The notes beneath the pieces are model-generated. The model did no database searches. It was given only the letters and a program-made list of their open reading frames with translations, and had not been told where the DNA came from. Source: Alphaproteobacteria bacterium (lineage in GTDB: Bacteria; Pseudomonadota; Alphaproteobacteria; Acetobacterales; Acetobacteraceae). From it: a stretch of DNA of 57,876 nt. Each line of letters begins with the position of its first letter. Within the stretch, counting starts at the first letter, position 1. The stretch covers positions 1 to 57,876 of the forward strand of contig JAFKFI010000070.1 in the NCBI GenBank assembly GCA_017307285.1, in the 5' to 3' direction. Below, one piece after another: positions 52,906 through 57,876 of the stretch. A program made the translations under genes and the position numbers.

Positions 52906-54438
52906 ATGGAGATCCGCCCGGCAGAGATCTCGGAGATCCTGAAGAAGCAGATCGCCGCGTTCGACACGGAAGCCAACGTCGCCGAGACCGGCCAGGTGCT
53001 GAGCGTCGGTGACGGGATCGCGCGCGTGTTTGGCCTGCAGAACTGCATGTCCGGCGAGATGGTGGAGTTCCCCGGCGCCGGCATTCGCGGCATGGCGCTG
53101 AACCTCGAGACCGACAATGTCGGCGTGGTGATCTTCGGCGACGACAAGCAGATCCGCGAGGGCGACACCGTCGCGCGGACGGGCTCGATCGTCGAGGTGC
53201 CGGTGGGCGACGGGCTGCTCGGCCGCGTGGTGGACGCGCTCGGCAACCCGATCGACGGCAAGGGGCCGATCCAGGCCACCGAGCGCCGCCGCGTCGACGT
53301 GAAGGCGCCCGGCATCATCCCGCGTCAATCGGTGCACGAGCCGATGCAGACCGGGCTCAAGGCGATCGACGCGCTGATCCCCGTCGGCCGCGGTCAGCGC
53401 GAGCTCATCATCGGCGATCGCCAGACCGGCAAGACGGCGGTGATCATAGACACGATCATCAACCAGAAGGGCATCAACGCCGGCGGCGAGGAAGGCAAGA
53501 AGCTCTACTGCATCTATGTCGCGATCGGCCAGAAGCGCTCGACGGTGGCGCAGCTGGTCAATACGCTCGAAGAGAACGGCGCGATGCAGTACTCCATCGT
53601 CGTCGCGGCCACCGCGTCCGACCCGGCGCCGATGCAGTTCCTCGCTCCCTACGCGGGCTGCACGATGGGCGAGTTCTTCCGCGACAACGGCCGCCATGCG
53701 GTGATCTTCTACGACGATCTATCGAAGCAGGCGGTCGCGTACCGCCAGATGTCGCTGCTGTTGCGCCGGCCGCCTGGGCGCGAGGCTTATCCGGGCGACG
53801 TGTTCTATCTGCACTCCCGCCTGCTCGAGCGCGCGGCGAAGATGTCGAACGCGATGGGCGCGGGCAGCCTCACCGCGCTGCCGGTGATCGAGACGCAGGC
53901 GGGCGACGTGTCCGCCTACATCCCGACCAATGTGATCTCGATTACGGATGGGCAGATCTTCCTCGAGACCGAACTGTTCTTCCGCGGCATCCGCCCGGCG
54001 GTGAATGTCGGCCTCAGCGTGTCCCGCGTGGGCTCGGCGGCGCAGATCAAGGCGATGAAGCAGGTCGCCGGGCGCATCAAGCTGGAGCTTGCGCAGTATC
54101 GCGAGATGGCGGCGTTCGCGCAGTTCGCCTCGGACCTCGACGCTTCGACGCAGCGCCTGCTGGCACGCGGCGCCCGGCTCACCGAGCTCCTGAAGCAGCC
54201 GCAGTACAGCCCGGTTCCGGTCGAGGAGCAGGTGGTCTCGCTGTTCGCCGGCACGCGCGGCTATCTCGACAACATCGATGTCGGCCAAGTGGGCCGGTTC
54301 GAGACGCAGATGCTGTCGGAGCTGAAATCGCGCGAGCCGGGCATCCTCGAATCGATCCGCAACGACCGCGAGATCAAGCCGGATGTCGAGAAGTTGCTGG
54401 TGACGTTCATGGACAACTTCATGAAGTCGTTCGCGTAA
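52906..54438 (+). CDS. atpA: F1 ATP synthase alpha subunit
   Basis: Protein of 510 residues. Walker A is in [20 protein letters not shown] (about residue 170), followed by the [22 protein letters not shown] block and the signature SMDYS-like region with [17 protein letters not shown]. Alpha subunits bind non-catalytic nucleotide in the F1 hexamer. The repeat at 54451 separates it from atpG. Confidence 0.98.
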   Translation: MEIRPAEISEILKKQIAAFDTEANVAETGQVLSVGDGIARVFGLQNCMSGEMVEFPGAGIRGMALNLETDNVGVVIFGDDKQIREGDTVARTGSIVEVPVGDGLLGRVVDALGNPIDGKGPIQATERRRVDVKAPGIIPRQSVHEPMQTGLKAIDALIPVGRGQRELIIGDRQTGKTAVIIDTIINQKGINAGGEEGKKLYCIYVAIGQKRSTVAQLVNTLEENGAMQYSIVVAATASDPAPMQFLAPYAGCTMGEFFRDNGRHAVIFYDDLSKQAVAYRQMSLLLRRPPGREAYPGDVFYLHSRLLERAAKMSNAMGAGSLTALPVIETQAGDVSAYIPTNVISITDGQIFLETELFFRGIRPAVNVGLSVSRVGSAAQIKAMKQVAGRIKLELAQYREMAAFAQFASDLDASTQRLLARGARLTELLKQPQYSPVPVEEQVVSLFAGTRGYLDNIDVGQVGRFETQMLSELKSREPGILESIRNDREIKPDVEKLLVTFMDNFMKSFA

Positions 54439-54450
54439 CGGGACTGAGGC

Positions 54451-54475
54451 GTAGGGCGGAATTCATTCCGCCCGT
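54451..54475. repeat. GGGCGGAAT palindrome between atpA and atpG
   Basis: TAGGGCGGAATTCATTCCGCCCGTA is a perfect inverted repeat except at the ends (GGGCGGAAT-TC-ATTCCGCCC, 54454-54473). It falls inside an operon, so it is more likely an RNA-stabilising or processing hairpin than a terminator. Confidence 0.8.
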
Positions 54476-54490
54476 AACGGGTAGGATGCA

Positions 54491-56831
<2,341 letters not shown>

Positions 56832-56836
56832 TTGAT

Positions 56837-56880
56837 GGCGGAATGAATTCCGCCCTACGCGGGGCGGAATTCATTCGGCC
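56837..56880. repeat. Double GGCGGAAT palindrome between atpD and atpC
   Basis: First arm GGCGGAATGAATTCCGCC (56837-56854) is a perfect palindrome; the second, GGGCGGAATTCATTCGGCC (56862-56880), is nearly so, with opposite orientation. Same family as the other copies in the window. Confidence 0.8.
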
Positions 56881-56904
56881 GCTGCTTGCCAAGGAATTTT
56901 TCTG

Positions 56905-57312
56905 ATGCCCGTGGGCCTCGAGATCGTCAGCCCGGAGAAGCTGCTGCTGTCGCGCCCGGTCGACATGGTGGTGATCCCCGCATCCGAGGGTGATCTCGGT
57001 GTGTTGCCGGGACACTCGCCGATGATCGTGATGCTGCGCGGCGGCACCATCCGTATTCACGAGGGCGGCCAGGTGACGAGCACGCTATTCGTGTCGGGCG
57101 GCTTCGCGGAGATCACGCCGGAGCGCTGCACGGTGCTCGCCAGCGAGGTGCTGCCGCCGGCCGAGCTGTCCCGCGCCGAGGCGGATCGCCGCCTCGCTGA
57201 GGCTGAGGCCGCGTATGCCGCTGCCGACAAGATGGACGTGGCCGCCCTGGAAGCAGAGATGGACCGGATGCAGTCCGCCCGCGCCATGCGCGAGGCGGCT
57301 GAGGCGCCCTGA
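56905..57312 (+). CDS. atpC: F1 ATP synthase epsilon subunit
   Basis: Protein of 135 residues. The beta-sandwich domain shows VGLEIVSPEKLLLSRPVDMVVIPASEGDLGVLPGHSPMIVML and GFAEITPERCTVLASEVL; the C-terminal helix pair begins PAELSRAEADRRLAEAEAAY. It lies at the end of the operon; the subunit regulates ATP hydrolysis. No F0 genes follow. Confidence 0.95.
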   Translation: MPVGLEIVSPEKLLLSRPVDMVVIPASEGDLGVLPGHSPMIVMLRGGTIRIHEGGQVTSTLFVSGGFAEITPERCTVLASEVLPPAELSRAEADRRLAEAEAAYAAADKMDVAALEAEMDRMQSARAMREAAEAP

Positions 57313-57671
57313 TCCGCCTTTCTCGGGCTGGCGGCGCACGTAGTCGCCGGGATCGCGCTGCACCGATCGAGCCATTGCACGCGAAGCGCTGCTGGCCATC
57401 GTGGGTGCGCTGGCGGAATGTAAGCTCGTCTTCTCTCGCCGACCATGACGATATTGGGTCGGCGTCCTGAGCCAAGCGCCCGAATTTGCAGACTGAGCTA
57501 AGCCGGGCAGCAATGGGCCTGACCCGGCCATCGGCCGCGAGACGCGATCCGGTCCTCGCCGGGAGGCACTGAGGCGATCACGGGTTGGAGACCGTGGTGT
57601 GCGGACGATCCAGGCTGGCGACGCATTTGGGACTTGACGCTAACATTAACTAACTGCATGATCTCCCGGTC
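57313..57671. other. 359-base gap after atpC
   Basis: No gene or RNA is recognised; the open frames here are short and lack starts or family motifs. The end is AT-rich and carries the promoter candidate at 57634. Confidence 0.5.
57634..57662 (+). promoter_or_regulatory. Candidate promoter giving a near-leaderless transcript
   Basis: TTGACG (57634-57639), a 17-base spacer and CATGAT (57657-57662) end about ten bases before the ATG at 57672. The predicted start site is within a few bases of that ATG and no ribosome-binding site is seen, so the downstream gene may be translated leaderlessly. Confidence 0.4.
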
Positions 57672-57876
57672 ATGAGCCCCACCGTGTCCCCCTCACCCCC
57701 AAGCGGCCTGATGGCCCGCTTCGCCGCGCTGATCGGGGCGATCGTGTGGGGGTTGAGCGACAGCCTGGAGCGGCAGCGGCGGTTTGGCTGGGGAGAGGCG
57801 TGGCTGGCGCCGATGGCCGAGGTGCTGCGGGGCTATCTCGCCCACACCCTGGCGCGGTTCACCGCCCTGCACGCAA
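57672..57876 (+). CDS. Hypothetical protein, N-terminal part only
   Basis: The first 68 codons of a gene that runs off the window. MSPTVSPSPPSGLMARFAAL is followed by a Trp/Arg-rich helical stretch (WGLSDSLERQRRFGWGEAWL and APMAEVLRGYLAHTLARF). The amphipathic Ala/Arg/Leu pattern recalls short, multi-copy hypothetical proteins of Acetobacteraceae-like bacteria, but no function is known. Confidence 0.5.
   Translation, partial: MSPTVSPSPPSGLMARFAALIGAIVWGLSDSLERQRRFGWGEAWLAPMAEVLRGYLAHTLARFTALHA

Noticed and set aside
57313-57671. A tRNA or small RNA gene after atpC
   Set aside because: No cloverleaf with a GTTC loop or CCA-ready end could be traced, and no strong terminator hairpin is present.

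Overview
The window looks like chromosomal DNA of a high-GC alphaproteobacterium, most likely Rhodospirillales and possibly near Acetobacteraceae (an inference from gene order and codon bias, not from a marker-gene tree). Three arrangements support this. The F1 part of ATP synthase is a stand-alone atpHAGDC operon with no F0 genes attached. The TCA genes run mdh-sucC-sucD-sucA-odhB beside zapE. DUF484 and xerC sit divergent to priA, upstream of the atp genes. No rRNA, tRNA, CRISPR array, insertion sequence or phage module was found.

Layout. 1-6.6 kb: a frameshifted short-chain dehydrogenase cut by the window edge, a PIN-like protein with lower GC, a secreted Rap1a/Tai-like protein and queC on the minus strand. 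Then, on the plus strand, a MoeB/ThiF-like E1 enzyme with a DsrE-like partner, a small coiled-coil protein, a secreted SH3 protein and a three-subunit cobalt-type nitrile hydratase (beta subunit split in two) followed by a DUF1330 gene. 6.6-10.4 kb: an unassigned 445-base gap, then a flavin monooxygenase with an NTF2-like front domain, divergent from an ACS-type MFS transporter. 10.5-18.2 kb: the TCA operon, with a 74-residue coiled-coil gene between mdh and sucC and no lpd after odhB. 18.4-24.2 kb: sfnG (dimethylsulfone monooxygenase), zapE, a DMT transporter with a histidine-rich tail, and a LysR/luciferase-like monooxygenase pair. 24.2-30.4 kb: a two-gene module of unknown function, argD-argF, a PRC-barrel protein, recX, a small membrane protein and cysQ. 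30.5-43.1 kb: a minus-strand five-gene surface-glycan operon. 43.2-49.8 kb: a PerM/AI-2E-type permease, a KefB-type antiporter, asd, xerC and DUF484. 49.9-57.9 kb: priA, the atpHAGDC operon and the start of another gene.

The most unusual region is the glycan operon. Its five genes mostly overlap by a stop/start codon. Four encode large multidomain proteins: a protein with seven tandem YLxxxPDV-type repeats plus GT2 and GT4 domains; a 1419-residue protein with three beta-sandwich repeats, two GT2-like domains and a GT9 domain; a GT90-methyltransferase fusion; and a secreted barrel-like protein. The first gene is FkbH-like but appears to have lost about 30 residues including HAD motif II. The second most distinctive features are the split nitrile hydratase, ordered like thiocyanate hydrolase genes, and a family of GGCGGAAT palindromes that fills intergenic gaps in the last 10 kb and supplies the stop codons of both priA and xerC.
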